Numbered from the stretch's first letter, positions 32,917 through 41,606 are shown. The stretch is 63,335 nt of DNA from Leptolyngbya sp. FACHB-60 (GCF_014695775.1 NZ_JACJOX010000051.1:1-63335), one strand, 5' to 3'. The notes: generated by a model not told the origin, from the sequence alone. Numbers and translations are program-made.

Positions 32917-33169
32917 TAGGCTCAAACATTACTTGACCAGGTCCAGAGTCTACTCGACTAGGCTCGGAGATTGCTCATCTAGGTTTAGAGACTACTCGGC
33001 TAAGCTCAGAGACTACTAAACTCAGCTCAAAGGCTACTCAGCTAGGTTTAAAGGCTACTCGTCTAGGCTCGGAGAGCGCTTCTACTAGGTTTAGAGATTA
33101 TTCAGCTAGGTTCAGAAACTACTCGACTAAGCTCAGAGACTACTCGGTTAGGTTCAGAGTCTACTCAGC
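32917..33169. repeat. Twelve-unit degenerate 21-bp tandem repeat
   Basis: Twelve head-to-tail units with consensus close to TAGGCTCAGAGACTACTCGGC run from 15 bp after the PBP stop to 33169. All units are 21 bp except unit 8, which is 22 (33064-33085). Units differ at several positions but keep the TAGG/TAAG start and the ACTACTC core. The frame that reads RLRDYSA-like heptads is broken by TAA in unit 5 and by the 22-bp unit, and the reverse strand has many stops, so it is not coding now. Spacing of 21 bp equals two helical turns, which would place each unit on the same DNA face. Confidence 0.9.
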
Positions 33170-33211
33170 CGGGTAAAGTGGATCCCCCAGTTTCTTATGG
33201 TCTTGGTGCTA

Positions 33212-33245
33212 ACCGTCACCCCTTAAAAAGGGGGCGGTCTTTTTT
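33212..33245 (+). terminator. Probable terminator after the PBP and repeat tract
   Basis: The stem is ACCG...CGGT with an inner CCCC/GGGG part and a small bulge, followed by CTTTTTT. It lies 310 bp after the PBP stop, so the repeat tract would be part of the PBP 3' untranslated region. Confidence 0.7.
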
Positions 33246-33631
33246 GGCCGAGCTATAGATTAGAGGGTATGTCTTCACCCCCTTTTTAAGAGGGGATCAA
33301 GGGGGGCTCGTCGCGATCGCCTTCACCCGAAGGCGATTCGCCGCCATGCAGCTCAATTATCAAGCTGTAACAAATTTAACTTGTCTGCGCAGGCCGAATG
33401 AGATATCTTACTGAGCTAAGGCTGTGTGAGTGCAGCTTGTCTTCCTGAAAATTTGGTCAAGCGCCGCTGGAAGGTGCGCCAACACCAACCAGCAGCTAAC
33501 CCCATCGACAGAGCGCGCTGTCTCGGAGGCTAAGGTGATTATTACCCAAGGCCGTCCCGAACTGCACAAAGTCTGGGGCGGCCAAATTTTTGGGGAATTT
33601 CCTACCCACCATTGTTTTGGAGGAATTCCTC
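33246..33631. other. Intergenic region with dispersed-repeat-like sequence
   Basis: It contains CCCCCTTTTTAAGAGGGG and AAGGGGGGCTC around 33281-33307, of a type that I recognise as common in cyanobacterial spacers, and a HIP1 site near 33314. Plus-strand frames in 33430-33669 have no protein character. Confidence 0.4.
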
Positions 33632-33916
33632 ATGTTGTGTTTGCCATTTTTGGCGTCGTCGGCCTGTAGGGGTGTGGCGACCAGTCCGCTGTTGCTAGCG
33701 AATCCAAATGCCCAGCCGGGGCGCGAGCGATTGCGCCATCTGGTGATTGGTTCGCCGGAGGGGGTGCAGGGGGCGATCAACCACCTACATCTGCTGCAAT
33801 ACGCCGAGCGGCTGGAGTGGAGCCGCCAGTTCACGATACCGGAGTCGGGGATTTTGATTACCCCTGAGCAGGGGGAGGTGTTTAGCTACCTGCTGCGACA
33901 TCGACAGCTAAGCTAG
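33632..33916 (+). CDS. Small conserved cyanobacterial protein
   Basis: ATG at 33632 (MLCLPFLASS) gives 94 residues, though the conserved part may begin later. The core RLRHLVIGSPEGVQGAINHL and HLLQYAERLEWS, ending ITPEQGEVFSYLL, resembles small proteins found widely in cyanobacteria, which I know only as hypothetical. No signal of enzymatic function is seen. The first 30 residues are poor in family-like features, so the true start could be an internal GTG or TTG. Confidence 0.6.
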   Translation: MLCLPFLASSACRGVATSPLLLANPNAQPGRERLRHLVIGSPEGVQGAINHLHLLQYAERLEWSRQFTIPESGILITPEQGEVFSYLLRHRQLS

Positions 33917-33932
33917 CAAACGGCCTTTATTT

Positions 33933-33960
33933 GGTGCCCATTTTCAGCAGGGTGGGCACC
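33933..33960. terminator. Hairpin after the small conserved gene
   Basis: Perfect 8-bp arms GGTGCCCA and TGGGCACC have a 12-nt loop and lie 17 bp after the stop. There is no T-run. It resembles the GGTGGGC/GCCCACC palindromes common in cyanobacterial spacers. Confidence 0.45.
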
Positions 33961-34043
33961 AGCCGACTACTCTACGCCCTAGCGTTCTGTACTTGGGGCT
34001 GAAGCGTCATCGGAAGCATTAAGGGCGGAAGAAGCTTAAAAGA

Positions 34044-34555
34044 CTACACCAAATCCAAGGCATAAACGACAAGCAAGAATCCGATTTCTAAGACGTAGCT
34101 AACAAACACGCTAGGGTTCAACAAACCATCCCAAATATAGCCTTGCCGCTTTGAGACAGGAGCACGTTTGAAAGAACGGCTCCAAACAGTGTAGATAGCT
34201 GGCCCTCTAAGCTGATGCCCATTGAGAAGTATTGTTTCGAGTTCAACAACGCGAGGGAAAAACCCCTTTGAAAATGCTTCCACTGGCTTTCGAGTATCCA
34301 GAAAAAAATTGGGATGGCGCACCCAATTAAGGCGAAGAGGTTCTGCTTTTGCTGCAACGCTAGTCCCAATAAGGCCCCTGTGCCGGTTATGCCCAGGGCT
34401 TTGATGACCCAAATTTGCTTGTTATAGTCTTCAATGATGTTCTGTATGAAGAAATATTCTTCCTTCAATAGGTTTAGCTCAAACGCTTGGATATCGCTAG
34501 AGAGAGCGTTAGAAGCGGCTTCAGGCAGAGAATCAGGCGGTTGGCGATCAGACAT
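34044..34555 (-). CDS. Small multi-pass membrane protein interrupted by a -1 frameshift
   Basis: Zero frame starts at ATG 34555 (MSDRQPPDSL) and would stop at 34118; the natural continuation lies in the -1 frame, ending at 34044. In zero frame, after two membrane helices (IWVIKALGITGTGALLGLAL; LFALIGCAIPIFFWILES) and QWKHFQRGF, the sequence turns implausible. Shifting -1 gives QRGF then FPRVVELETILL, which continues well and ends with a third helix (YVLEIGFLLVVYALDLV), 170 residues in all. The site, about 34258-34265, reads G-GGT-TTT in zero frame, a canonical slippery heptamer. It may be a pseudogene, a read error in a T5 run, or a programmed frameshift. It is divergent from the NACHT gene with only 85 bp between starts and may be its partner. 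No family name is recognised. Confidence 0.65.
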
Positions 34556-34640
34556 TGCGGACAACTCTGGATACTGAGATTAAGATTAGAGCAAACCTAG
34601 CTAGCTGTAACGGTTCCGCACCCTACTTTTCTCCTAACCG
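34556..34640. promoter_or_regulatory. Short divergent spacer of the candidate defence locus
   Basis: Only 85 bp separate the two divergent start codons, so both promoters must overlap or lie in the opposite gene's leader. It is AT-rich in the left half. No clear ribosome-binding site precedes the NACHT ATG at 34641. Confidence 0.45.
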
Positions 34641-37600
34641 ATGACTCGAACTCTGACTTGGCTCCATCTGTCAGACCTACACGCTTGTAAGCCAAAGACG
34701 AGATGGGATTCGAAGCGAGTTACTGATACGCTTTGCGCCGATCTGAAAAAGATGCAGGACCAGCAGGGCTTGCGTCCTGATTTGATTTTCTTCACAGGAG
34801 ATGCCGCCTATGGGCAGGTTGGCAGCGAACGCGGAGAGTTGATTGCTGATCAGTTTCGAGAGGCGCATGACTTTCTAGAGAAGGTTCGTACAGCGTTTAG
34901 CCCTGAAGTAGAACAGCGCAATATCTTTCTGGTGCCAGGCAATCACGATGTCAATCGAACTCGAATTGCCAAATTTGAGACTCTTGGTCTGGAGTCGACA
35001 GAGTCACTGGATGAGATTGTTAGATTGGTTCAATCAGCGGGTATTGATTGGCAGCGAATTCTAGGGCGACTCGACGACTATGAGCGGTTTCTAGACAACT
35101 ATGGATATGAGCATTTATTAACCGGACGAAAGCATTTAATTTATGCTGATGCCCGCGAAGTTGCGGGAGTTCGGGTTGGCATTGCTGGATTTAACTCGGC
35201 ATGGTCGTCAACAGGAGCGGGCCGTTCCGAAAAGGGAAAGCTTTGGATGGCAGGACGCTTCCAGCTTGAGACATTACTTCAAGCAATGCCACCTAATGAT
35301 TTTGCTATCGCTTTAATGCACCATCCATCTAACTGGTTGGTATCAGAAGAGGATCCTGACTTCGACCGTGACCTAAAACACGAATTTCCATTTGTTTTGC
35401 ATGGTCATGAACATCAGGATTTTGTCCGTTTAGATGGTTCTACAGGGCATACCATAATTTCAGCTGGTGCCTGTCATGAGTGGTCCGATAGCCCTAGAAA
35501 TGGTTATAACCTGGTACGACTAAACTTTGATACAGGGGCTGGAGAAGTCTGGTTACGCCAGTATGACAACAAGGGTAAGGGCTGGGTGTCTCGCTGTATC
35601 GCTAACCGAACTGATGATTTGGGCTGTTGGTCGCTAAATCATCTCACCCCTTGGATAGCAAAATTGCCGGATACAGAAACCAGCAGCGATCACACTGATA
35701 CGTCCGATAATCCGAAGACTACTGCTGAGACAACAGATTCGGCAGCAATAATCTTTCCGCAGAAACAGGCTACTGATTATGAAGCGCGGTATCGGCAGGC
35801 AGTTGTCAATAGGCTTGACTATATGCAGTTGTTTGGCATCGATGTGCCACGGGAGTCAAAAAAATATTCACTGACAGTAGCCTACGTCTCGCTAAATTTA
35901 GCTGAGGAAGATGTCGAGGCGGAGGAGGTAACGGATAAGGAAGAAGATACGAAGCTGGAGCCGACATCAAAATCAGCAGAGGAGGTATTTGAGGACTTAG
36001 GTATCGCCACCAATCGATTGCTGATACGAGGTGGAGCAGGCTGCGGTAAAACCACGCTGCTGCGATGGGCTGCTGTACAAGCAGGCAAAGTTAGTAACTG
36101 TATAGATAATAGAGATATCAGCCTCAAACAAAATCTAAATCAGCTGGACTTGTATCAAGAATCCGAAGGCACTATTGTCGCTAGAAACTCTGTCATCATG
36201 AGTGACTGGCGAGATAAGGTTCCTTTCGTAATTCGCCTGCGAGACTGCCCGAATGGTACATTGCCTCGTCCAGAAGACTTTCCGTTACTACTTGCGAAAG
36301 AACTGCCCGATCCGCCTTCAGGTTGGGTCTACGAGTTGCTGAATAATGGTCAATCGCTCATTATGTTTGATGGGATAGATGAAGTACCACCTCTTATGAG
36401 GGATGAAGCGCTTCAAGATATTAGTCAATTAATTAAAACTTATCCTGACAACTATTATGTAGTGACTACTCGACCAAATGCAGTTGAGCGGACTGAGTTT
36501 TATGAATTAGGCTTTGTATCTGCCCGTGTTGAGCCGATGACATCTGCTGACCGTAATACATTTGTTGATCGGTGGCACGAGGCTATGGAGGTGCAACTTC
36601 GAAACTCAAACGAATCAACTGATCTACGACCCTTAGCTAAGCGGCTCAAGCAGCGATTGGATGAAACACCTGCTGTAGCAAGGCTGACGGTGAACCCGCT
36701 GTTGTGTGCAGTGGTGTGTGCGCTGCATCTGCAACGGCGAGAAAATCTGCCTGAAACGCCGGTCGATTTATGTGAAAAGCTCTGCGAAATGCTGCTAGAC
36801 CGGCGGGACAAAGAGCGACTGAAGCTTGATGCACAGAGGGTAATTGATGAAGCCTATGGCAAGATTGATTTTCGGATTCGTAAGGGCTTGCTGTCACAAC
36901 TGGCTTATCATATGGTGCTCTCTGGTGTATCTGCCATTTCGGAGACGGAAGCTGATGAACAGTTAGCCGAAGCCCTCAAAAGTTATGGTCTGAACGAAGT
37001 TGAACCCACCACACTTCGCCGAGCATTAGTTGAGCGCAGCGGCATGTTGCAAGAATCGAGCGAGCAGCGAATTGAATTTTTGCACAACACTCTTAAGGAG
37101 TTTCTGGCAGCAGAACGATTTTTCAACATGGGTGAAGTTCAGATAATGGCAAACCACGCTGAAGATCCTGCTTGGCAACCCGTGATTTTATTTGCGGTTG
37201 CCCTACCACGAGATGGATCGAGCTTTGCTACTGAGTTAGTGCGAGCCATTCTTGAAAAAACACCACTCGACTCACTAGGTAACAGACGTTCAAAAGAAGC
37301 AAAGGCCAAAGCGGCCAAAGTGAGAGCTCGACAATTTCTCTTCTTTCGATGCGTTACCAACACTTATCAACTAAACGACACGGACATTCAGGAGGTGTTT
37401 GAGAAATTATCGAAGCAGCTTTTGCCACCTCGAAATAAAACGGATGCAGAGGTACTTGCAACATGTGGTGAAGCAGTCATTCCATACCTAAAGTATCGGA
37501 AGAGTTGGAAATCTCAAGAGCGCGCTGCCTGTGTCCGAACACTAAGATTAATTGAAGGACCAAGAGCACTCGCGTGTCTTGAGGCCTACTTTATCGACAA

Positions 37601-38342
37601 CTCAGAAGCGGTCAAGGAGGAACTTCTTCTCGCGTTCAAGGATTGGCAAAAAGTTCCCTATGTTAAGGAATCAGTTGAGCAAATAGGTCAGTTACCCTCT
37701 TCAGGTTGGGCTTTAAGGAGGCTCAAAAACTTGAGTCCGCTGGCGAATCTCACTGGCCTCAAATCCCTTGACCTCACCTTTTCGCAGGTGAGCGATGTGA
37801 GTGCGTTGGCCAATCTCACCAACCTCACATTCCTTGACCTCACCTTTTCGCAGGTGAGCGATGTGAGTGCATTAGCCAATCTCACCAACCTCGCATTCCT
37901 TGACCTCCGCCATACGAAGGTGAGCGATGTGAGTGCGTTGGCCAATCTTACCAACCTCAAATCCCTCAACCTCAGCTATACGAAGGTGAGCGATGTGAGT
38001 GCGTTGGCCACTCTTACCAACCTCCCCTCCCTTGACCTCAGCCATACCCAGGTGAGCGATGTGAGTGCGTTGGCCAATCTCACCAACCTCCCCTCCCTTG
38101 ACCTCAGCCATACCCAGGTGAGCGATGTGAGTGCGCTGGCCAATTTCACCAACCTCCCCTCCCTTGACCTCAGTCATACGAAGGTAAGCGATGTGAATGC
38201 ATTGGCCAATCTCACCAACCTCAAATCCCTCAACCTCGAACCTGACAATATAAATGGAATTGATAAACTCAGAGCTGCTGTTCCCAATTGCCGAATAAAC
38301 GCCCAAGTTTCATTAGGGGATCTGTTCGCAGAGTTGTGGTGA
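34641..38342 (+). CDS. Metallophosphoesterase-NACHT-LRR protein, candidate STAND immune protein
   Basis: This 1233-residue protein has three parts. Residues 1-320 form a calcineurin-like phosphoesterase with all metal motifs: D12-x-H14, GD at 53-54, GNHD at 100-103, HH at 227-228, GHEH at 255-258; it looks most like class III nucleotide phosphodiesterases. After an acidic linker, a NACHT NTPase spans about 455-840: Walker A GGAGCGKTT (from residue 464), Walker B MFDGIDEVP (D577), and the winged-helix signature FLHNTLKEFLAAERFF. A helical, HEAT-like region follows, then eight 22-residue leucine-rich repeats (1034-1209). NACHT or STAND proteins use repeats to sense a trigger, oligomerise on NTP, and activate an N-terminal effector; here the effector would be a phosphoesterase. 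No membrane helix is seen. GC is lower than the neighbours and HIP1 is absent, suggesting transfer. Antiphage function is inferred. Confidence 0.88.
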   Translation: MTRTLTWLHLSDLHACKPKTRWDSKRVTDTLCADLKKMQDQQGLRPDLIFFTGDAAYGQVGSERGELIADQFREAHDFLEKVRTAFSPEVEQRNIFLVPGNHDVNRTRIAKFETLGLESTESLDEIVRLVQSAGIDWQRILGRLDDYERFLDNYGYEHLLTGRKHLIYADAREVAGVRVGIAGFNSAWSSTGAGRSEKGKLWMAGRFQLETLLQAMPPNDFAIALMHHPSNWLVSEEDPDFDRDLKHEFPFVLHGHEHQDFVRLDGSTGHTIISAGACHEWSDSPRNGYNLVRLNFDTGAGEVWLRQYDNKGKGWVSRCIANRTDDLGCWSLNHLTPWIAKLPDTETSSDHTDTSDNPKTTAETTDSAAIIFPQKQATDYEARYRQAVVNRLDYMQLFGIDVPRESKKYSLTVAYVSLNLAEEDVEAEEVTDKEEDTKLEPTSKSAEEVFEDLGIATNRLLIRGGAGCGKTTLLRWAAVQAGKVSNCIDNRDISLKQNLNQLDLYQESEGTIVARNSVIMSDWRDKVPFVIRLRDCPNGTLPRPEDFPLLLAKELPDPPSGWVYELLNNGQSLIMFDGIDEVPPLMRDEALQDISQLIKTYPDNYYVVTTRPNAVERTEFYELGFVSARVEPMTSADRNTFVDRWHEAMEVQLRNSNESTDLRPLAKRLKQRLDETPAVARLTVNPLLCAVVCALHLQRRENLPETPVDLCEKLCEMLLDRRDKERLKLDAQRVIDEAYGKIDFRIRKGLLSQLAYHMVLSGVSAISETEADEQLAEALKSYGLNEVEPTTLRRALVERSGMLQESSEQRIEFLHNTLKEFLAAERFFNMGEVQIMANHAEDPAWQPVILFAVALPRDGSSFATELVRAILEKTPLDSLGNRRSKEAKAKAAKVRARQFLFFRCVTNTYQLNDTDIQEVFEKLSKQLLPPRNKTDAEVLATCGEAVIPYLKYRKSWKSQERAACVRTLRLIEGPRALACLEAYFIDNSEAVKEELLLAFKDWQKVPYVKESVEQIGQLPSSGWALRRLKNLSPLANLTGLKSLDLTFSQVSDVSALANLTNLTFLDLTFSQVSDVSALANLTNLAFLDLRHTKVSDVSALANLTNLKSLNLSYTKVSDVSALATLTNLPSLDLSHTQVSDVSALANLTNLPSLDLSHTQVSDVSALANFTNLPSLDLSHTKVSDVNALANLTNLKSLNLEPDNINGIDKLRAAVPNCRINAQVSLGDLFAELW
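37740..38267 (+). repeat. Eight 66-bp tandem repeats coding for LRR units
   Basis: Units begin at 37740, 37806, 37872, 37938, 38004, 38070, 38136 and 38202, with exact 66-bp period. Each codes LANLTNL..LDLS.T.VSDVSA. Nucleotide identity between neighbours is high even at third positions, so the array expanded or was homogenised recently. Confidence 0.92.
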
Positions 38343-38506
38343 GTTTACCCTCAGCTTAATGGCTGAATTGCTTCAGCATAAGGGTATCCCTCGCTCTCCC
38401 CTACCGATCGCAGGGAATGTTTCACCTATGACCGAGCAAACCATTCAAACGTTCTGTCCGGTTAGGCCACCATAATCCGCATCTTTAAAGAAGGAAAATT
38501 CAGGGT

Positions 38507-38986
38507 ATGCCTTACGACAACATCAGTGCCAGCATTTCGGACCCAGCCATGGCCGAGATCAAAGGGGCGATCGCCGTCATTCAAAACAATCTGCCCTTTC
38601 TCATCAACCTCACCCCCGACGAACGCCGCAAGCGCATCAAAATGGGCGACAAAAGCCTCGCCTTTGTCCGCAACAGCGTCACCGCCACCCAAAACAATCC
38701 CGACATTGTCCCCGGCAAGTTTGACATAGCCGAGCTTAACCGCGACTACCAACTCACCGTCGCCCTCAGCGAAGTGCTGGGCCTGCTAGAGCAGCTCACC
38801 GAAACCGTCGATGACACCCTGCTTGCCGTTGGCAGCGAATCGATGACCGGTAGCCTGCTGGTCTACGACTACGTCAAAACCGCCGCCCGCCACTCCCCCG
38901 GCCTCAAGAGCGTGGCCGATCAGCTAGGCGAACGCTTCAAAGCCATGGGCAAACGCCGCTCCAAAGCCAGTGACATAGCCGCCTAA
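38507..38986 (+). CDS. Conserved helical protein of unknown function
   Basis: This 159-residue protein starts at ATG 38507, preceded by AAGGA. It is almost entirely helical with no cysteine, signal peptide or membrane segment; notable stretches are LPFLINLTPDERRKRIKMGD, QLTETVDDTLLAVGSE and SVADQLGERFKAMGKRR. I believe similar proteins occur in several phyla as hypotheticals, but I cannot name a family. HIP1 reappears inside the gene (38567) and GC rises, so it probably belongs to the chromosomal background rather than to the NACHT locus 164 bp upstream. A strong terminator follows. Confidence 0.8.
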   Translation: MPYDNISASISDPAMAEIKGAIAVIQNNLPFLINLTPDERRKRIKMGDKSLAFVRNSVTATQNNPDIVPGKFDIAELNRDYQLTVALSEVLGLLEQLTETVDDTLLAVGSESMTGSLLVYDYVKTAARHSPGLKSVADQLGERFKAMGKRRSKASDIAA

Positions 38987-39026
38987 TTACAACCTAGGGG
39001 CAACCTGTTGACCTAAAAAATACATG

Positions 39027-39063
39027 AGGGGGATGGCCGATTTGAGTTGGCCATCCCCCTTTC
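39027..39063 (+). terminator. Rho-independent terminator after the 159-residue protein gene
   Basis: Perfect 12-bp arms AGGGGGATGGCC and GGCCATCCCCCT have a 10-nt loop and are followed by TTT. It lies 40 bp after the stop. Confidence 0.85.
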
Positions 39064-39429
39064 AGTAATGGTTTCATCGCTACTAGGGATCCCTTGCAGT
39101 AGTGCGGTGGGTGGCGATCGCGAGTTTTCGGTCTTTCCCTAGATAGATTCTGAATAGAAAAGATTTTGCTAAGGTCTGATAATCTTCGGACACAGTTAAA
39201 AAGCCGACACAAAACGGCCTTGACTCTCTCGAATAGTAGTGAGGAAGGGTCGCTTTGTTTTGCTCAGAAACCTGCGTCTTAAGACATTCCCTGATTTGCA
39301 CTCGGCTTAGTGTTCTGACTACGGTTGCCCAGGTTTGTTCCTAGGGCTGTTTGCTTTTAGCTGACAACTTTAGAAAAACTTGTGTAGCCGATCGCCTTTT
39401 GTCCATCTATACCCAAGCCCTTCACTCAT
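39064..39429. promoter_or_regulatory. Intergenic region upstream of glgX
   Basis: About 365 bp, with a HIP1 site near 39114. It should hold the glgX promoter; no boxes or inverted repeats stand out, and the minus-strand frames here lack protein character. Confidence 0.35.
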
Positions 39430-41559
39430 ATGCATGTTGCAGTTTGGCCCGGTGATGTCTATCCTCTGGGTGCCCATTGGGACCGCAAAGGCACCAACTT
39501 CGCGTTATTTTCTGAGCATGCAACCGCAGTTGAGCTTTGCCTTTTCGATAAAGACGGCAGAGAAACCCGCATTCCCCTGACTGAAGTCAGCAATTTTGTT
39601 TGGCACGGCTACCTGCCTGGCATCGGCCCCGGCCAAGAGTATGGCTACCGAGTGCATGGCCCCTACGCCCCTCACGAAGGGCACCGCTTCAACCCCAATA
39701 AATTGCTGATCGACCCCTACGCCAAGGCCATTTCGGGGGAAGTGGGGAGCGGGCCTGAGATCTTTGGCTACGACTGGGAAAGCCCCGACGAAGACCTCTC
39801 CTTTTCCGATCTCGACAGCGCCGCCCTAATGCCCAAGTCTGTCGTCATCGACGAAACCTTTGACTGGGAAGACGACACCCTGCTGCGCACCCCCTGGCAC
39901 GAGACCATTATCTACGAAGTGCATGTCAAAGGGTTTACCAAGCAGCATCCCGACATTCCAAAAGAGCTGCGGGGCACCTACGCTGGCATGGCTCACCCCG
40001 TTGCCATCGAGCACCTGCAACGACTGGGCATCAGTGCCGTAGAGCTAATGCCGATTCACCACTATCTCTCTTGCCCCGGCCACCTGGTCGACAAGGGGCT
40101 CAAAAACTACTGGGGCTACGACTCGATTAACTTCTTTGCTCCCTTCTCGGGCTATAGCTCTAGCGGCGTGCTGGGCGAGCAGGTTAACGAGTTTAAGGAG
40201 ATGGTGAAAGCCCTGCACCAAGCAGGTATCGAGGTCATTCTCGACGTGGTGTACAACCACACGGGCGAAGGCAACCACATGGGGCCAACCCTATCGCTAC
40301 GGGGAGTAGACAACGTCAGCTACTACCGCCTGATGGAAGATGACCCGCGCTACTACATGGATTTCACCGGCTGCGGCAACTCGTTGCACATGCGCAGCCC
40401 CCAGGTGCTAAAGCTAATCATGGATAGCCTGCGCTTTTGGGTGGGCGAAATGCATGTCGACGGCTTTCGCTTTGACCTGGCGTCGGCCCTGGCACGCGAA
40501 CTGTACGACGTTGACCGCCTGTCAGCCTTCTTCGACCTGATTCACCAAGACCCTCTGCTAGCGGGGGTGAAGCTCATTGCTGAACCCTGGGATGTGGGCA
40601 TGGGCGGCTACCAAGTGGGCAACTTTCCGGTTAACTGGTCAGAGTGGAACGGCATCTACCGCGACACCGTGCGCGATTTTTGGCGTGGCCAGGATGAAAC
40701 CCTGGGGGAGTTTGCCTATCGCCTCACCGGCAGCCCTGACCTCTATTTTCAGATGAATGGACGGCAGCCCAATGCCAGCATTAACTTCATCACCGCCCAT
40801 GACGGATTTACGCTCAACGACCTGGTGAGCTACAACGACAAACACAACGAAGCCAACGGCGAAAACAGTCAGGATGGGGAAAGCAACAATTCTTCCTGGA
40901 ACTGCGGCGTAGAAGGGCTCACCGACGACCCTGAGGTCTTGCAGCTGCGAGAGCAGCAGCGCCGCAACTTTTTGACGACCCTAATGCTGTCACAGGGGGT
41001 GCCCATGCTGCTAGGGGGCGACGAAATTGGCCGCACCCAGGGGGGCAACAACAACGGCTACTGCCAGGATAATGAGGTTTCCTGGTTCGACTGGAACCTG
41101 CCCCAGGGCAATGAAGACCTAATCAATTTTTGCCGAGAGCTAATCTTCTTTCGGCGGCAGCACCCGGTGTTTCGTCGCCGCAAGTGGTTTCAGGGCCAGC
41201 CCATTCACGGCACTGGGGTAACCGATATTAGCTGGCACAGCCCCGATGGCACTGAGATGAGCCAAGAGCAGTGGGAAATTGGCTACATTAAGTCGATCGC
41301 AGTTTTCCTCAACGGCGACAAGATCCCCAGCCCTGGCAAACAGGGAGAACGGATTAGCGACAATGACTTTTTGATGTTTTTTAATGCCCATTACGAGACG
41401 ATCGATTTTAAGCTAGCTGAGCTATTTCAACCCTATGAGTGGTCGGTGGTAATTGACACGACGGAGCCTCGATTTGTTACTGAGAAGCGTCTCGTTACGG
41501 GTGATGAAAGTCTTCCGGTGGTGGCGCGATCGCTCATGATTTTGCAGCGGGTAATTTAG
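39430..41559 (+). CDS. glgX: Glycogen debranching enzyme GlgX (isoamylase type)
   Basis: GlgX hydrolyses alpha-1,6 branches of phosphorylase-trimmed glycogen. The 709-residue protein has the N-terminal CBM48-like part (PLGAHWDRKGTNFALFSEHA), then a GH13 barrel with VVYNHTGEG, the nucleophile Asp in VDGFRFDLAS, acid/base Glu in LIAEPWD, and transition-state Asp in TAHDGFTL. LLGGDEIGRTQGGNNNGYCQ is a typical isoamylase/GlgX stretch. Length fits the family. It is monocistronic by position and is followed by a large palindrome. Confidence 0.96.
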   Translation: MHVAVWPGDVYPLGAHWDRKGTNFALFSEHATAVELCLFDKDGRETRIPLTEVSNFVWHGYLPGIGPGQEYGYRVHGPYAPHEGHRFNPNKLLIDPYAKAISGEVGSGPEIFGYDWESPDEDLSFSDLDSAALMPKSVVIDETFDWEDDTLLRTPWHETIIYEVHVKGFTKQHPDIPKELRGTYAGMAHPVAIEHLQRLGISAVELMPIHHYLSCPGHLVDKGLKNYWGYDSINFFAPFSGYSSSGVLGEQVNEFKEMVKALHQAGIEVILDVVYNHTGEGNHMGPTLSLRGVDNVSYYRLMEDDPRYYMDFTGCGNSLHMRSPQVLKLIMDSLRFWVGEMHVDGFRFDLASALARELYDVDRLSAFFDLIHQDPLLAGVKLIAEPWDVGMGGYQVGNFPVNWSEWNGIYRDTVRDFWRGQDETLGEFAYRLTGSPDLYFQMNGRQPNASINFITAHDGFTLNDLVSYNDKHNEANGENSQDGESNNSSWNCGVEGLTDDPEVLQLREQQRRNFLTTLMLSQGVPMLLGGDEIGRTQGGNNNGYCQDNEVSWFDWNLPQGNEDLINFCRELIFFRRQHPVFRRRKWFQGQPIHGTGVTDISWHSPDGTEMSQEQWEIGYIKSIAVFLNGDKIPSPGKQGERISDNDFLMFFNAHYETIDFKLAELFQPYEWSVVIDTTEPRFVTEKRLVTGDESLPVVARSLMILQRVI

Positions 41560-41606
41560 TTTCACTCATAGCACCACCCATCTCCGTAAAACAGGTTATA
41601 AAAATA

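Noticed and set aside
32917..33169. CRISPR array or coding heptad repeat
   Set aside because: Units are contiguous with no spacers, so not CRISPR; frames are broken by TAA in unit 5 and by a 22-bp unit, so not coding.
33430..33669. Plus-strand frame of 79 residues before the small conserved gene
   Set aside because: No ribosome-binding site, odd composition, overlaps the better frame starting at 33632.
34118..34555. Taking the zero-frame product as the complete protein
   Set aside because: After residue 99 the zero frame loses family-like character, while the -1 frame continues with a charged segment and a third membrane helix.
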